From the NCBI RefSeq assembly GCF_002968295.1, contig NZ_CP134399.1, positions 4,960,001 through 5,024,000 of the forward strand: 64,000 nt of DNA. Direction: 5' to 3'. This document shows positions 45,311 to 54,011 of this stretch, in pieces. Position 1 is the first letter of the stretch; each line of letters begins with the position of its first letter. The notes under the pieces were generated by a model that saw only the letters and a list, made by a program, of their open reading frames with translations, was not told the origin of the DNA and made no database searches. Origin of the DNA: Mycobacterium sp. ITM-2016-00317. GTDB taxonomy: Bacteria > Actinomycetota > Actinomycetes > Mycobacteriales > Mycobacteriaceae. Both the position numbers and the translations under genes were made by a program.

Positions 45311-46869
45311 GCCCAGCCACGGCGCGCCGAGATTGCATTCCATGCGGCGCTCTGCGCCTGACAAGCGCATGGAATGCAATTTCGGCGAGAGATTGAAGAA
45401 GGCGCCCAATCACCGAGGTGATTGGGCGCCTTCGTCTTTCGGTTTCGGATCTCAGCTCTCGCTGTCGCCGCCGTCTCCGCCGTCGTCCGCTCCGGCGTCG
45501 GTGTCCGCGTCGGACTCCGAGCCGGAATCGTCGGTGCCGGAGTCGTCATCGCCGGTGTCGGTGCCCGTGCCGGTGTCGGCGCCAGCGCGGCCTCGGCTTC
45601 CGCCGTGCCCGAGTCTGCCTCAAGGTCCGCCTCGGAGGCCGGGTCCTCGATGCTGTCCTCGGCCTCGGACTCGTCGGTCGAGTCGACACCGCCGGTCGGC
45701 TCGGTGTCGCCGGACTCCTCGACATCGTCACGAGTCGCCTTGACGGTGCTCACCGCGGCCGTGCGTGCCGACGAAACGACCTCGGGGGCTTCGTCTTCGC
45801 CGACCTCAGGTGTCGCCGCGAGTTCTCGGGGACTCTCGGATTGCGGCGTCTCCGTGGATGCCGTCACCGCCGCCGGAGACGACGCACCGCCTGCCGGCGT
45901 CGACCGCGTGACAGCCTTGGTGACCCGAGCGATCCACTCGGCCCGCACCGCCCGCTTGTACTTGATCACGGAGATCTTCGCATTGCTGATGCCCTGGTTG
46001 AGGGCCGTGCGGATGGTCACGGTGTCCCGCGTCGCGAACGCCTCCCGAATCGACTGGACCACCGCGCTCAGCTGTTTCTTCAGCGTCTGCCGTTGCAGCT
46101 TCACCTCGGCCCGGAACGTGCGCTCGGGGCTGAACTGCCGGCCGTCCCAGCTCACCAGCTTCCAACCGTCCTCGGCATTTCCCTCGATCACCACGTCCGC
46201 GGTGTTTCTCAGCGAGGCTCTCAGCAACTCCATCTTCTGCGCTGCGGTGAGGTTGTCGACGTTCATGAACGTCCAGAACATCATCGCTGCACCGTGCGAG
46301 AAGACAACGGCATTGCGATCACCGTTGTCGTACATGGCTTTCAAGGCCCCGCCCATCCTGGCGTCGAATTCGTGGCCGTCGATGGAACCGGGAATTCGCG
46401 CGTCCAGGTCGCCCTGAAGCGCCCATGCCAGCGGCGCCAGCATGTAGCCGCTGGAAGCCTCGCTTTCCGGTGTCCCTTCGTAGATGCCGGCCTCGATCTC
46501 CTGGAGGCCCGGCAGCACGGTGATGGGCAGGCCCAGGTAGCGCGACATCGGGGCCGCGGTCAGCTGGGTCCTGACCATCGACGACGCGTACACGGCGTCA
46601 TAGTTCTTGTCGCCGAGCCGGGCGGCGACCGCTTCTGCCTGTTGGTAGCCGTTCTCGCTGAGTATCGGCCCCGGCGTGGACGAATCGATGCTGCCGGAGG
46701 CGTTTCCGAGAGACTGACCGTGACGCACGAACGTCACCCGCATCAGTTCCGCGGCGGCGGCCGGGAGCGCCGTGCCCACCAGCAGGGCGAACGCCGTGAG
46801 GACGGCGCCCAGATACACGTACAGCGAACGTCTTCGCACTCCCGGTCTGGTTCCGGATGCAGGGTTCAT
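45289..46869 (-). CDS. Secreted histidine-phosphatase (phosphoglycerate-mutase-like) protein, tail frameshifted
   Basis: A signal peptide (GAVLTAFALLVGTALPAAAA) precedes a histidine phosphatase domain with VRHGQSLGN and the later FSHGAAMMF, then a helical stretch and a long acidic low-complexity tail. AAGGAG lies 6 nt before the ATG. The frame shown turns Pro/Thr/Arg-rich near 45580, reads through the terminator and REP element and overlaps the next gene. The neighbouring frame continues the acidic Asp/Ser/Gly tail and stops at 45452, just before the terminator. One missing base near 45575-45600 explains this. Confidence 0.8.
   Translation of the reverse strand: MNPASGTRPGVRRRSLYVYLGAVLTAFALLVGTALPAAAAELMRVTFVRHGQSLGNASGSIDSSTPGPILSENGYQQAEAVAARLGDKNYDAVYASSMVRTQLTAAPMSRYLGLPITVLPGLQEIEAGIYEGTPESEASSGYMLAPLAWALQGDLDARIPGSIDGHEFDARMGGALKAMYDNGDRNAVVFSHGAAMMFWTFMNVDNLTAAQKMELLRASLRNTADVVIEGNAEDGWKLVSWDGRQFSPERTFRAEVKLQRQTLKKQLSAVVQSIREAFATRDTVTIRTALNQGISNAKISVIKYKRAVRAEWIARVTKAVTRSTPAGGASSPAAVTASTETPQSESPRELAATPEVGEDEAPEVVSSARTAAVSTVKATRDDVEESGDTEPTGGVDSTDESEAEDSIEDPASEADLEADSGTAEAEAALAPTPARAPTPAMTTPAPTIPARSPTRTPTPERTTAETAATARAEIRNRKTKAPNHLGDWAPSSISRRNCIPCACQAQSAAWNAISARRGWAQAPAAA
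45325..45387. repeat. REP-like palindromic element, 22-bp arms
   Basis: Arms at 45325-45346 and 45366-45387 are complementary at 21 of 22 positions (GATTGCATTCCATGCG core) around a 19-nt loop. It lies between two convergent genes, as dispersed palindromic repeats often do. Only one copy is in this window. Confidence 0.6.
45398..45433. terminator. Bidirectional terminator between the monooxygenase and phosphomutase-like genes
   Basis: A perfect 17-bp stem (45398-45414 with 45417-45433) and a 2-nt loop, with AAGAA and TTCGTCTTT edges. It sits 18 bp past the ancestral stop of the minus-strand gene (45452). Confidence 0.85.
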
Positions 46870-47000
46870 ACTTTCTCCTTCGGTTGATGGGCACCACAGT
46901 TCCGCACGGGCACAGGGTGTTTCTGCCCTGAGTCGGGCAGCGTCGGTCGGCCTGCACGCACGCGGCGGCAGGCAGTGCGGTGTTACCGCTGAGGTGTGGG

Positions 47001-47897
47001 CTAGAAGACGAGGTGCTTCCGGATGAACGCCCCTGCTTCATCGGCCGCCTGACGGCCCTCGGGCAGGATCGAGGAGAACAACGGCCACACGTGCACCATG
47101 TCGTCGTACTCGGACACCGCCGCGGTACCACCGGCGGCACTCATCGCGGCCGCCGCGCGGCGCGAGTCGTCGAGCAGCACCTCGGTGGAACCGACGAGGA
47201 AGAGCGACGGCGGGAGTCCGCCCAGTTGGGCGAACACCGGCGAGGCGAGCGGGTCCCGCGGATCGTGACCCTGCAGGTATGCCTCCCCCAGGTTCGCGAT
47301 GGAGCCACGGGAGACGGCGATGTCACTGCCGTCGTACAGGTCGACGCTCGCACCGCTCGCGGTGAAGTCCAGCAGCGGTGAGACAAACACCGCCGCCGCG
47401 GGCAGAGGTGCCCCGCGGTCGCGCAGGACCGTCAGCGCAGCGAGCGTCAGCCCGCCGCCCGCGGAGTCTCCCCCGACCACGACACTGTCCGCGCCGTAGG
47501 TGGACACCAGGTCCGTGAGTGCCGCGACACCGTCGTCGACGGCAGCGGGAAACTTGTTCTCCGGAGCGCGCCGGTAATCCGGCAGCACGACCGTCACCCC
47601 GGAAGCGCGCGACAGGGTGTGGCCCAGCTCCTGGAATCCCCTGGCGCTGCCGAGGACGTATCCCCCGCCGTGGAACCACACGAGCACCTTGTCGCGGGTG
47701 GCGCCGTCGGCGGTGACGGACAGCACCGGGATTCCGCCGGCCATGCCCTCGACGGGTTCGACCCCTGCCGGAAGGGGGAACTGCAGCAGCAGCTCGTCGT
47801 AGGCAGTGCGCAGGTCGTCCACTGTCGCGGTCGCAGGGTCCGGGAAGCCATTCACGTACATGTCCTCGACCCGCGCCAACGCCTCGGTTCTCGCCAT
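47001..47897 (-). CDS. Alpha/beta hydrolase, HSL-family esterase/lipase 2
   Basis: A 298-residue esterase: HGGG oxyanion motif, GGDSAGGG nucleophile elbow, GSTEVLLDD and the catalytic His in MVHVWPLF. It is paralogous to esterase 1 (shared PDYRRAPEN, GHDPRDPL and SPVFAQ-type segments). GGAGG lies 4 nt before the ATG. Divergent from the NDP-forming ligase across 167 bp that contain a CTTCCGGAAG palindrome. Confidence 0.88.
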   Translation of the reverse strand: MARTEALARVEDMYVNGFPDPATATVDDLRTAYDELLLQFPLPAGVEPVEGMAGGIPVLSVTADGATRDKVLVWFHGGGYVLGSARGFQELGHTLSRASGVTVVLPDYRRAPENKFPAAVDDGVAALTDLVSTYGADSVVVGGDSAGGGLTLAALTVLRDRGAPLPAAAVFVSPLLDFTASGASVDLYDGSDIAVSRGSIANLGEAYLQGHDPRDPLASPVFAQLGGLPPSLFLVGSTEVLLDDSRRAAAAMSAAGGTAAVSEYDDMVHVWPLFSSILPEGRQAADEAGAFIRKHLVF

Positions 47898-47973
47898 TGA
47901 TCCTCCGAAGTGAGCTCGCCGTCCCGACGGATCACACCGCCGGGATGACGGCGATGTTAATAGCGAGACCTAA

Positions 47974-47983
47974 CTTCCGGAAG
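47974..47983. promoter_or_regulatory. CTTCCGGAAG palindrome in divergent gap
   Basis: A 10-bp perfect palindrome is located midway between esterase 2 and the acyl-CoA synthetase gene. It could be a short operator; chance is also possible. Confidence 0.3.
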
Positions 47984-48064
47984 CTTTTGCAGGATATTGT
48001 GGCAATTTCAAGCTCAGACGACCATAATCGAAGTTCACTCATTGCAATCGGAGGGCCAGCAGCC

Positions 48065-50191
48065 ATGACCGTCGTCTCCCACGGCGAAGCATCCCGCACC
48101 GGATCGGGCGAGCAGCGCACCCGTAGTCCGCTCGAGCGGCTGATGAACCCCACGACAGTGGCCGTCGTCGGGCTCAGCGACAAGTCCCCGGTGGCCGGGT
48201 TCATCGCCCCGACGCTCAACAGCGAGGCCGAGGTCCACTTCGTCCATCCCACGGCCGAGACCGTGCTGGGAGTGCCCGCGCACCGCACCCTCGGCGACAT
48301 TTCCGGCCCCATCGATGCCGTGCTGTCGGTGATGTCGGCGGAGCGCACCGTGGCACTGGCGGAGGAATGTGCGGACCTCGATTGCGGCGGCCTGGTGGTG
48401 TACGCGGCAGGGTTCTCCGAGCTCGGCGCCGAAGGAGCCGAATTCCAGCGCAGGCTGGTCGAGGCCGCCGAGCGTGGCGGCATGGCCGTCGTGGGACCCA
48501 ACAGTCTGGGCTACATCAGCGTGCCCCGCAGTCTGCACCTGACGGCCTCGGCCGACTACCACCCGAACGCGGGTGGTATCTCGATCGTGTCCCACAGTGG
48601 CGCGATGATCGGCGGTATCGCCATCGCCGCGCGGCAACGCACCGGCGTCGGGATCTCCCGGCTGATCTCGGCAGGCAACGAGGCGACCACGGACATCGCG
48701 GACTACCTCGATTTCCTCGCCACCGACCCGGACACCACCGCGATCGGTCTGGTCGTCGAGGGGATACGGCGCCCGGCGGAGTTCTTCCGCGCCGCCCGCC
48801 GCTGTATCGCCGCGGGTAAGCCGATCGTCGCGGTCAAGCTCGCCCGCAACGCGCGCACGCAGCAGATGGCGGCCTCGCACACCGGCGCGCTGGCCGGCAG
48901 CGCGTGGGCCTATGACGTGTCCTTCGAACACGCAGGCATCCAGCTCGCCTACGACCTCGAGGAACTCGTCGACAGGCTCGCTCTGGTCAGCCAACTGGAC
49001 CCGGCGCTGTGGAACCCGGTGCAGCGCATCGGCGTCGTCGCAGGCACCGGCGGCTTCGCGTCCCTGGCGTTCGACGTCGCCACCGCGGAGGGGCTGACGC
49101 TGCCGCCGCTGGACAGCCTGGCCGAGTGGGTCGCGTCGACCATCCCCGGCATCACGGTCCCGAATCCGTTGGACACCACCGGCTTCGGCGCGACATTCTG
49201 GACCGACATCGTGGACCGCTATGTCGGTTCGGACGAACTCGACGCGGTGGTGTTCGTCAACATGTGGAGCGACTCCCCGCTGTACCGGCGCCTCATCGAC
49301 GACGTCGCCGCCGCAGCCCGGCGCTATCGCAAGCCGGTGGCGATCGCTGCCGGGTCCGGCGCGGTCGGCGAGTTCGCCACCGAGGTGGTCGGCGACGACG
49401 GGGTTGCCGCACTCGGCTACGGGATCCGGGGGACACTGCGGGGCCTGCACACCCTGGGGGCGTTCGTCCGGGCTCGGCAGTCCGCCGGTGACGTCGTCGA
49501 GGCACCCGCCCCGATCGCCCGTCCGGCGACCCACATCACCGATGCCGGTGGCAGCCGGTTCCTGCCGTTCGCCGAAATCATGTCGCTGCTGGACCGTTTC
49601 GGGATCCCCACCGCGCCCTACGCCGTGATCAGCGGAGAGGATCCGGTCAGCGCACCGGCTTTCGCGGGTCCGTACGCGGTGAAACTGGCCGACGTCGCCC
49701 ACCGCACCGAACTCGGCGCCGTGGCGTTGAACGTGTCGGCCGCCGACCTGCCCGAGGCGGTCGCCCGGATGCGCGGCATCGCCGGTGACCACGCGGTGTC
49801 ACCGGTGGTGGCGGTCCAGTCGATGACCGCCTCACGCGGCGAACTGCTGATCGGGATCGACGGCAGCAGCGAGCTGGGTCCGATGGTGATGCTGGGCCTG
49901 GGCGGCATCTTCGTCGAGGTTCTGCAGCGCATCGGTGGGCGGCCGGCGCCGTTGACCAAGGCCGATGCCGAGGCCCTCATCGAGGAGTTCCGCGATCTGC
50001 GGCTGCTGCACGGATTCCGCGGATCGCAGCCGTGGCACCTCGATCAGCTGGCCGAGATACTGGTCGGGCTGGGCAATCTCGCCGCGGCCGGGCACCGGTG
50101 GATCGAATCGCTGGACGTGAATCCGCTGCTGGTCACCGAGGACGGTCTGGTGGCGGTCGACGCGCTGTGCATCGTCCGCGACGACGCCTAG
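48065..50191 (+). CDS. Acyl-CoA synthetase (NDP-forming), fused alpha/beta
   Basis: A 708-residue enzyme: CoA-binding domain (VAVVGLSDKSPVAGF), succinyl-CoA-ligase-like domain with phospho-His segment ASHTGALAG, then ATP-grasp_5 (AVISGEDPVSAPAFAGPYAVK to DVNPLLV). It reversibly makes acyl-CoA or recovers ATP from acetyl-, propionyl- or other acyl-CoA. Unlike FadD it forms ADP. GGAGGG precedes the ATG at 48065; the 56 upstream codons are rejected. Confidence 0.92.
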   Translation: MTVVSHGEASRTGSGEQRTRSPLERLMNPTTVAVVGLSDKSPVAGFIAPTLNSEAEVHFVHPTAETVLGVPAHRTLGDISGPIDAVLSVMSAERTVALAEECADLDCGGLVVYAAGFSELGAEGAEFQRRLVEAAERGGMAVVGPNSLGYISVPRSLHLTASADYHPNAGGISIVSHSGAMIGGIAIAARQRTGVGISRLISAGNEATTDIADYLDFLATDPDTTAIGLVVEGIRRPAEFFRAARRCIAAGKPIVAVKLARNARTQQMAASHTGALAGSAWAYDVSFEHAGIQLAYDLEELVDRLALVSQLDPALWNPVQRIGVVAGTGGFASLAFDVATAEGLTLPPLDSLAEWVASTIPGITVPNPLDTTGFGATFWTDIVDRYVGSDELDAVVFVNMWSDSPLYRRLIDDVAAAARRYRKPVAIAAGSGAVGEFATEVVGDDGVAALGYGIRGTLRGLHTLGAFVRARQSAGDVVEAPAPIARPATHITDAGGSRFLPFAEIMSLLDRFGIPTAPYAVISGEDPVSAPAFAGPYAVKLADVAHRTELGAVALNVSAADLPEAVARMRGIAGDHAVSPVVAVQSMTASRGELLIGIDGSSELGPMVMLGLGGIFVEVLQRIGGRPAPLTKADAEALIEEFRDLRLLHGFRGSQPWHLDQLAEILVGLGNLAAAGHRWIESLDVNPLLVTEDGLVAVDALCIVRDDA

Positions 50192-50206
50192 CCACCGAAG
50201 CCCACA

Positions 50207-50252
50207 CGAAAAAGCGCCGCGGCCGGTTCACACCGGCCGCGGCGCTTTTTCG
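50207..50252. terminator. Bidirectional terminator after the NDP-forming synthetase
   Basis: A perfect 20-bp stem (50207-50226 with 50233-50252), a 6-nt loop and A5/T5 flanks between convergent genes. Confidence 0.92.
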
Positions 50253-50270
50253 TTCAGTGTTGGAGGTCGC

Positions 50271-52118
50271 TCAGAAGGCGGCCTCGTCCAGCTCCATCAC
50301 GAAGTTGTCGACCGTCATCGCGGCTGCCCGTTGGGCGGCGACGGTCGGCAGCACCTCGCGCGCGAAGAAGCGTGCGGCACTGACCTTCCCGCGGTAGAAC
50401 GCAATGTCGGAGGTTCCCGGGGCTGATGCCAGGGCGCTCTCGGCGATGCGGGCGCTGCGCAGCAGCAACCACGCCACGACGACATCACCGAGGACGTAGA
50501 GCAGGCGGGTCGCGTTCAGGCCGACCCGGTAGATGCTATCGGCACTGTCCTGAGCGGCGGCCAGGTCGGCGGTCATCTTGGCGACGATCGCTTCCACGTC
50601 GGCCACCGCCTGGGCCAGCAGTGCGCGTTCGGCGGCCAGATCGCCGGCCGGGTCCGATGAGCCCGCGAAACTCCTGATCTCGGTGAGCAGATGGGACAGC
50701 GCCCGGCTCCGGTCACGAACCACCTTGCGGAAGAACAGGTCCTGCGCCTGGATCGCCGTCGTGCCCTCGTAGACCGTGTCGATCTTGGCGTCGCGGACGT
50801 ACTGCTCGATGGGATAGTCCCGCAGGTAGCCCGACCCCCCGAAGGTCTGCAGCGACTCGGTGCCCAGGATCACCCAGGACCGTTCCGACCCGTAGCCCTT
50901 CACGATCGGCAGCAGAAGATCGTTGACGGACTCGGCCAGACCGGTGTCGTCGCCTGCGGCCGCCTTCACCGCGATCTCGTCCTGCCAGGACGCGGTGTAG
51001 AGGATCAGCGAGCGCATCCCCTCGGCGTAAGCCTTCTGGGTCAGCAGCGAGCGCCGGACGTCCGGATGACGGGTGATCGTCACCCGCGGGGCAGACCTGT
51101 CCGAGGTCTGGGTGAGGTCGGCGCCCTGCACCCGCTGTTTGGCGTACTCCAGCGCGTTCAGGTAGCCGCTCGACAGCGTGGCGACGGCCTTGCAGCCCAC
51201 CATCATGCGCGCATCCTCGATGACCTCGAACATCTGGGCGATACCGTCGTGCACCTCACCGAGGAGCCACCCGCGGGCCGGCTCGTCGTCGCCGAGCGTC
51301 ACCTCGCACGTGGTGGACACGTTCATGCCCATCTTCTTCTCGACGTTCGTGGCGTAGGCGCCGTTGCGCTCACCCGTGAGTTCACCGGTGTCGAGGTCGA
51401 AGTGGTTCTTGGGGACCAAGAACAGGCTCAGACCTTTCGTCCCCGGCCCGCCGACGCCGTCCACCCCCACCGGCCTGGCCAGGACGAGGTGCAGGATGTT
51501 GTCCGCCAGGTCGTGTTCGGCTGCGGTGATGAACCGCTTCACGCCGTGGATGTTCCAGGTGCCGTCCGCGTTGGCGACCGCCCGGGTCCTACCGGCTCCG
51601 ACGTCGGAGCCGGCATCCGGCTCGGTCAGCAGCATCGTTGCGCCCCAACGATTGTCGACGGCGATCTGGGCGATCTTCTTGTCCCGCTCGGTGCCGTGCC
51701 GGTAGATCACCCGGGCTGCGGTCGGGATGCCGACGTACGTCCACAGCGCCGGGTTGGCTCCCAGGACGAACTCGGCCAGCGCCCAGTTGAGCGAGTTCGG
51801 CGCACTGGTGCCGCCCAGTTCGGGCAGCACACGCAGCCGCCACCACTCGGCATCCATCCACGTCTTGTACGTCGCCGCGAACGACGGCGTCATCGTGACC
51901 GTCTTGTCGACCGGGTCGTACACCGGCGGATTGCGATCGGCGTCCTCGAACGACTCGGCGAGATCCTCACGCGACAGCCGTTCGACCTCGCGAAGGATGA
52001 ACTTCGCAGTGTCGAGGTCGATCTCGGAATAGGGGGCAACACCGAAGACTTCCTCCCGTTCGAGCAGCTCGAACAGGTTGAACTCGATGTCACGCAGATT
52101 GGTCTTGTAATGGCTCAT
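50271..52118 (-). CDS. Acyl-CoA dehydrogenase, FadE5-like long form
   Basis: A 615-residue ACAD with N-terminal and C-terminal extensions beyond the usual 380, like FadE5 (Rv0244c). It begins MSHYKTNLRDIEFNLFELL. FAD/substrate segments are MLLTEPDAGSDVGAGRT and FGGSGYLRDYPIEQYVRDAKIDTVYEGTTAIQ with catalytic Glu in YEGT. It introduces the 2,3-double bond in acyl-CoA. Divergent from tandem TetR 2, a possible repressor. Confidence 0.94.
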   Translation of the reverse strand: MSHYKTNLRDIEFNLFELLEREEVFGVAPYSEIDLDTAKFILREVERLSREDLAESFEDADRNPPVYDPVDKTVTMTPSFAATYKTWMDAEWWRLRVLPELGGTSAPNSLNWALAEFVLGANPALWTYVGIPTAARVIYRHGTERDKKIAQIAVDNRWGATMLLTEPDAGSDVGAGRTRAVANADGTWNIHGVKRFITAAEHDLADNILHLVLARPVGVDGVGGPGTKGLSLFLVPKNHFDLDTGELTGERNGAYATNVEKKMGMNVSTTCEVTLGDDEPARGWLLGEVHDGIAQMFEVIEDARMMVGCKAVATLSSGYLNALEYAKQRVQGADLTQTSDRSAPRVTITRHPDVRRSLLTQKAYAEGMRSLILYTASWQDEIAVKAAAGDDTGLAESVNDLLLPIVKGYGSERSWVILGTESLQTFGGSGYLRDYPIEQYVRDAKIDTVYEGTTAIQAQDLFFRKVVRDRSRALSHLLTEIRSFAGSSDPAGDLAAERALLAQAVADVEAIVAKMTADLAAAQDSADSIYRVGLNATRLLYVLGDVVVAWLLLRSARIAESALASAPGTSDIAFYRGKVSAARFFAREVLPTVAAQRAAAMTVDNFVMELDEAAF

Positions 52119-52241
52119 CAGGAGTGCCTCTCACGTTCTGTCGGCCTGCCGGACCACCGAAGACGGTCGCTGAATGGGCCCTGGTACCGGGACGGCGGAA
52201 TCCGTGAACCATAACTCCAGCGCGCGGGGCTGGTCAATATG

Positions 52242-52263
52242 CCGTTATAGTGCAGGTATACGG
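52242..52263. promoter_or_regulatory. Imperfect dyad with -10 box before tandem TetR 2
   Basis: CCGTTATA and TATACGG form an imperfect inverted repeat around TATAGT (52246-52251). It lies in the 244-bp divergent gap with the FadE5-like gene and is a candidate autoregulatory site. Confidence 0.35.
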
Positions 52264-52362
52264 GACGGAGTAAATCTCAAATATGCCCTTCGGGACGCAG
52301 GTGGGCCGGCTGCGCGGGGATGCGAAACTGGACGCATGGTCCAGCCGATCGGAAAGCGTGAG

Positions 52363-53601
52363 ATGACAGGACCGACTGCCGAACGCGTGGAGTCCGTGAA
52401 GGCGACCCTGCGGAAGTCTGCACGCGGCAGCCATCGGACCGAGCAGGTGGCGCGGGCGGCCGCCCACCTGTTCCAGGACTACGGCTACCAGAATGTCAGC
52501 ATCGACCGGATCGGCGCGGCCGTCGGCCTGACCGGCCCCGCGGTGTACCGGCATTTCAAGGGCAAGCACGAGATTCTGGTGCACGCGTTGATGAGCCAGG
52601 TGCGACTGGTCGACGAACTCCACTCCGCGGCGACCGAGCAGGGCACGACACCCGAAGAGCGCTTGCATCTGCTGATTGCCGGACTGGCGGACCTGACGGT
52701 CAACGGCAACGAAGCGACCCTGTGGCGTCGGGAACAGCGCCATCTCGCCGACGTCGAGCGGAAGGTGTTCCGGCGCCACTTCACCGACAACCACGAACGC
52801 ATCGCCGCACAGATCCTGGCCCACAAACCCGACCTCGGCCAGCAGAAGGCCGATCTCCTCGGGTTCGCGGTCCTGGCAATGTATTCCAACACTCCGGACA
52901 TCCGGGGCACCCTGCCTGCCGATCGCCTGCAGGAGATCCAGACCGCCATCGCATGGGCGATCATCGACTGTCCCCTTCCCGATACCGACCCGGCCGCCAC
53001 CGTGACCACGGCGCCGATGCCCCGCCGGCCCGCAGGCCGCCGTGAGCGCATCATCGACGCGGCCGCACGCCTGTTCAACGAGCGCGGCTTCTACGACGTC
53101 CACATCGACGACATCGCCAGAGAGTCCGAGATGTCGACCGCCACGCTGTACCAGCACGTGGCGAGCAAGACGGAGGTGCTGCGCGCCGTCCTGGAACGCG
53201 GTGCGGAGGGTCTGCTCTACGTGACCGCCGACGCCCTGGCCTACGCCACGGGCCCCGAAGAGGCACTCGACGCGCTGATCGAGACCTACATCCGGCAGGC
53301 GGTGGGCCCGTACGGCCGGATCATGCACATCCTCGCAGCGGACCTGCTGTACCTACCCGAAGACGAGCAGCAGGCGCTGCGCAGCGCGCAGCGCGAATAC
53401 CTGGCCGAGTGGGTGGAAGTCATCGAGGCGCTGTCCGGCGGTCTGACGCCCCACGACGCCCGCGCGCTCACGCAGGCCGCCATCGGTGTCGTCACCGACA
53501 TCACCCAGAACCCGGACCTCCGCCGACGGCCTCAGCTCGTCGAGGAGCTCACGGCCGTCGTCCACGCCATGGTGCTGCCGCCCGGACTCGAACCGGCCTG
53601 A
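52363..53601 (+). CDS. Tandem-TetR regulator 2 (Mce3R-like), intact
   Basis: A 412-residue regulator with two complete TetR modules. HTH 1 is IDRIGAAVGLTGPAVYRHF and HTH 2 (about residue 245 on) is IDDIARESEMSTATLYQHV, each followed by a ligand-binding helical domain. The architecture and segments such as LWRREQRHLAD resemble Mce3R, the mce3/mel2 repressor. The ATG at 52363 has GGAAAGC upstream. It converges with the operon end at 53606, 4 bp away. It is the intact template that reveals the frameshift in regulator 1. Confidence 0.9.
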   Translation: MTGPTAERVESVKATLRKSARGSHRTEQVARAAAHLFQDYGYQNVSIDRIGAAVGLTGPAVYRHFKGKHEILVHALMSQVRLVDELHSAATEQGTTPEERLHLLIAGLADLTVNGNEATLWRREQRHLADVERKVFRRHFTDNHERIAAQILAHKPDLGQQKADLLGFAVLAMYSNTPDIRGTLPADRLQEIQTAIAWAIIDCPLPDTDPAATVTTAPMPRRPAGRRERIIDAAARLFNERGFYDVHIDDIARESEMSTATLYQHVASKTEVLRAVLERGAEGLLYVTADALAYATGPEEALDALIETYIRQAVGPYGRIMHILAADLLYLPEDEQQALRSAQREYLAEWVEVIEALSGGLTPHDARALTQAAIGVVTDITQNPDLRRRPQLVEELTAVVHAMVLPPGLEPA

Positions 53602-53605
53602 TGCG

Positions 53606-54010
53606 CTATGCCGGCAGTCCCGGTAGCAGACCCCGCGAGATCTCGACCGCGATGTCGTCGGCGCTGAACGCCGCGACCGCCCGGACGACGGCGGGGTCGA
53701 CGCCGCCGGCATATGCAGCCGCCAAACGCTCTCCGACGATCCGGCGTTCGGTCCGCAGCGCGTCGAGGCCGTCGCCGGAGCCGTCCGGCTGTGCCCCCAC
53801 CGCGGTCGCCAGCTCGCGGGTCCGCGCGACCGACGCCGACACTTCGGCAGCGTCCCAGGACAGCCGCCGGTTCAGGTTGTCCAGCATCTCGATCACCGCG
53901 TGCAACTCGCCGCGGGCGGACTCCGACTCGACCGCGGGCAGCACCTTCTCGACCAGCGTCTGCCGGACGGTCTTCTGCACTTCGTCGAGATCCATTGCGT
54001 ATACGGTCAT
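53606..54010 (-). CDS. Small helical protein, LvaB-like position
   Basis: A 134-residue, mostly helical acidic protein (MTVYAMDLDEVQKTVRQTL, ELHAVIEMLDNLNRRLSWD). No recognised domain. It starts 1 bp after the kinase stop (TGAGATG), so translation is coupled. In Pseudomonas the levulinate kinase LvaA needs a small protein, LvaB, encoded next to it; an analogous accessory role is a positional inference, not a sequence match. Confidence 0.7.
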   Translation of the reverse strand: MTVYAMDLDEVQKTVRQTLVEKVLPAVESESARGELHAVIEMLDNLNRRLSWDAAEVSASVARTRELATAVGAQPDGSGDGLDALRTERRIVGERLAAAYAGGVDPAVVRAVAAFSADDIAVEISRGLLPGLPA

Positions 54011-54011
54011 C

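Noticed and set aside
48035..49792. 585-codon minus-strand frame opposite the NDP-forming synthetase
   Set aside because: No domain, start site or ribosome site; composition typical of an antisense shadow.
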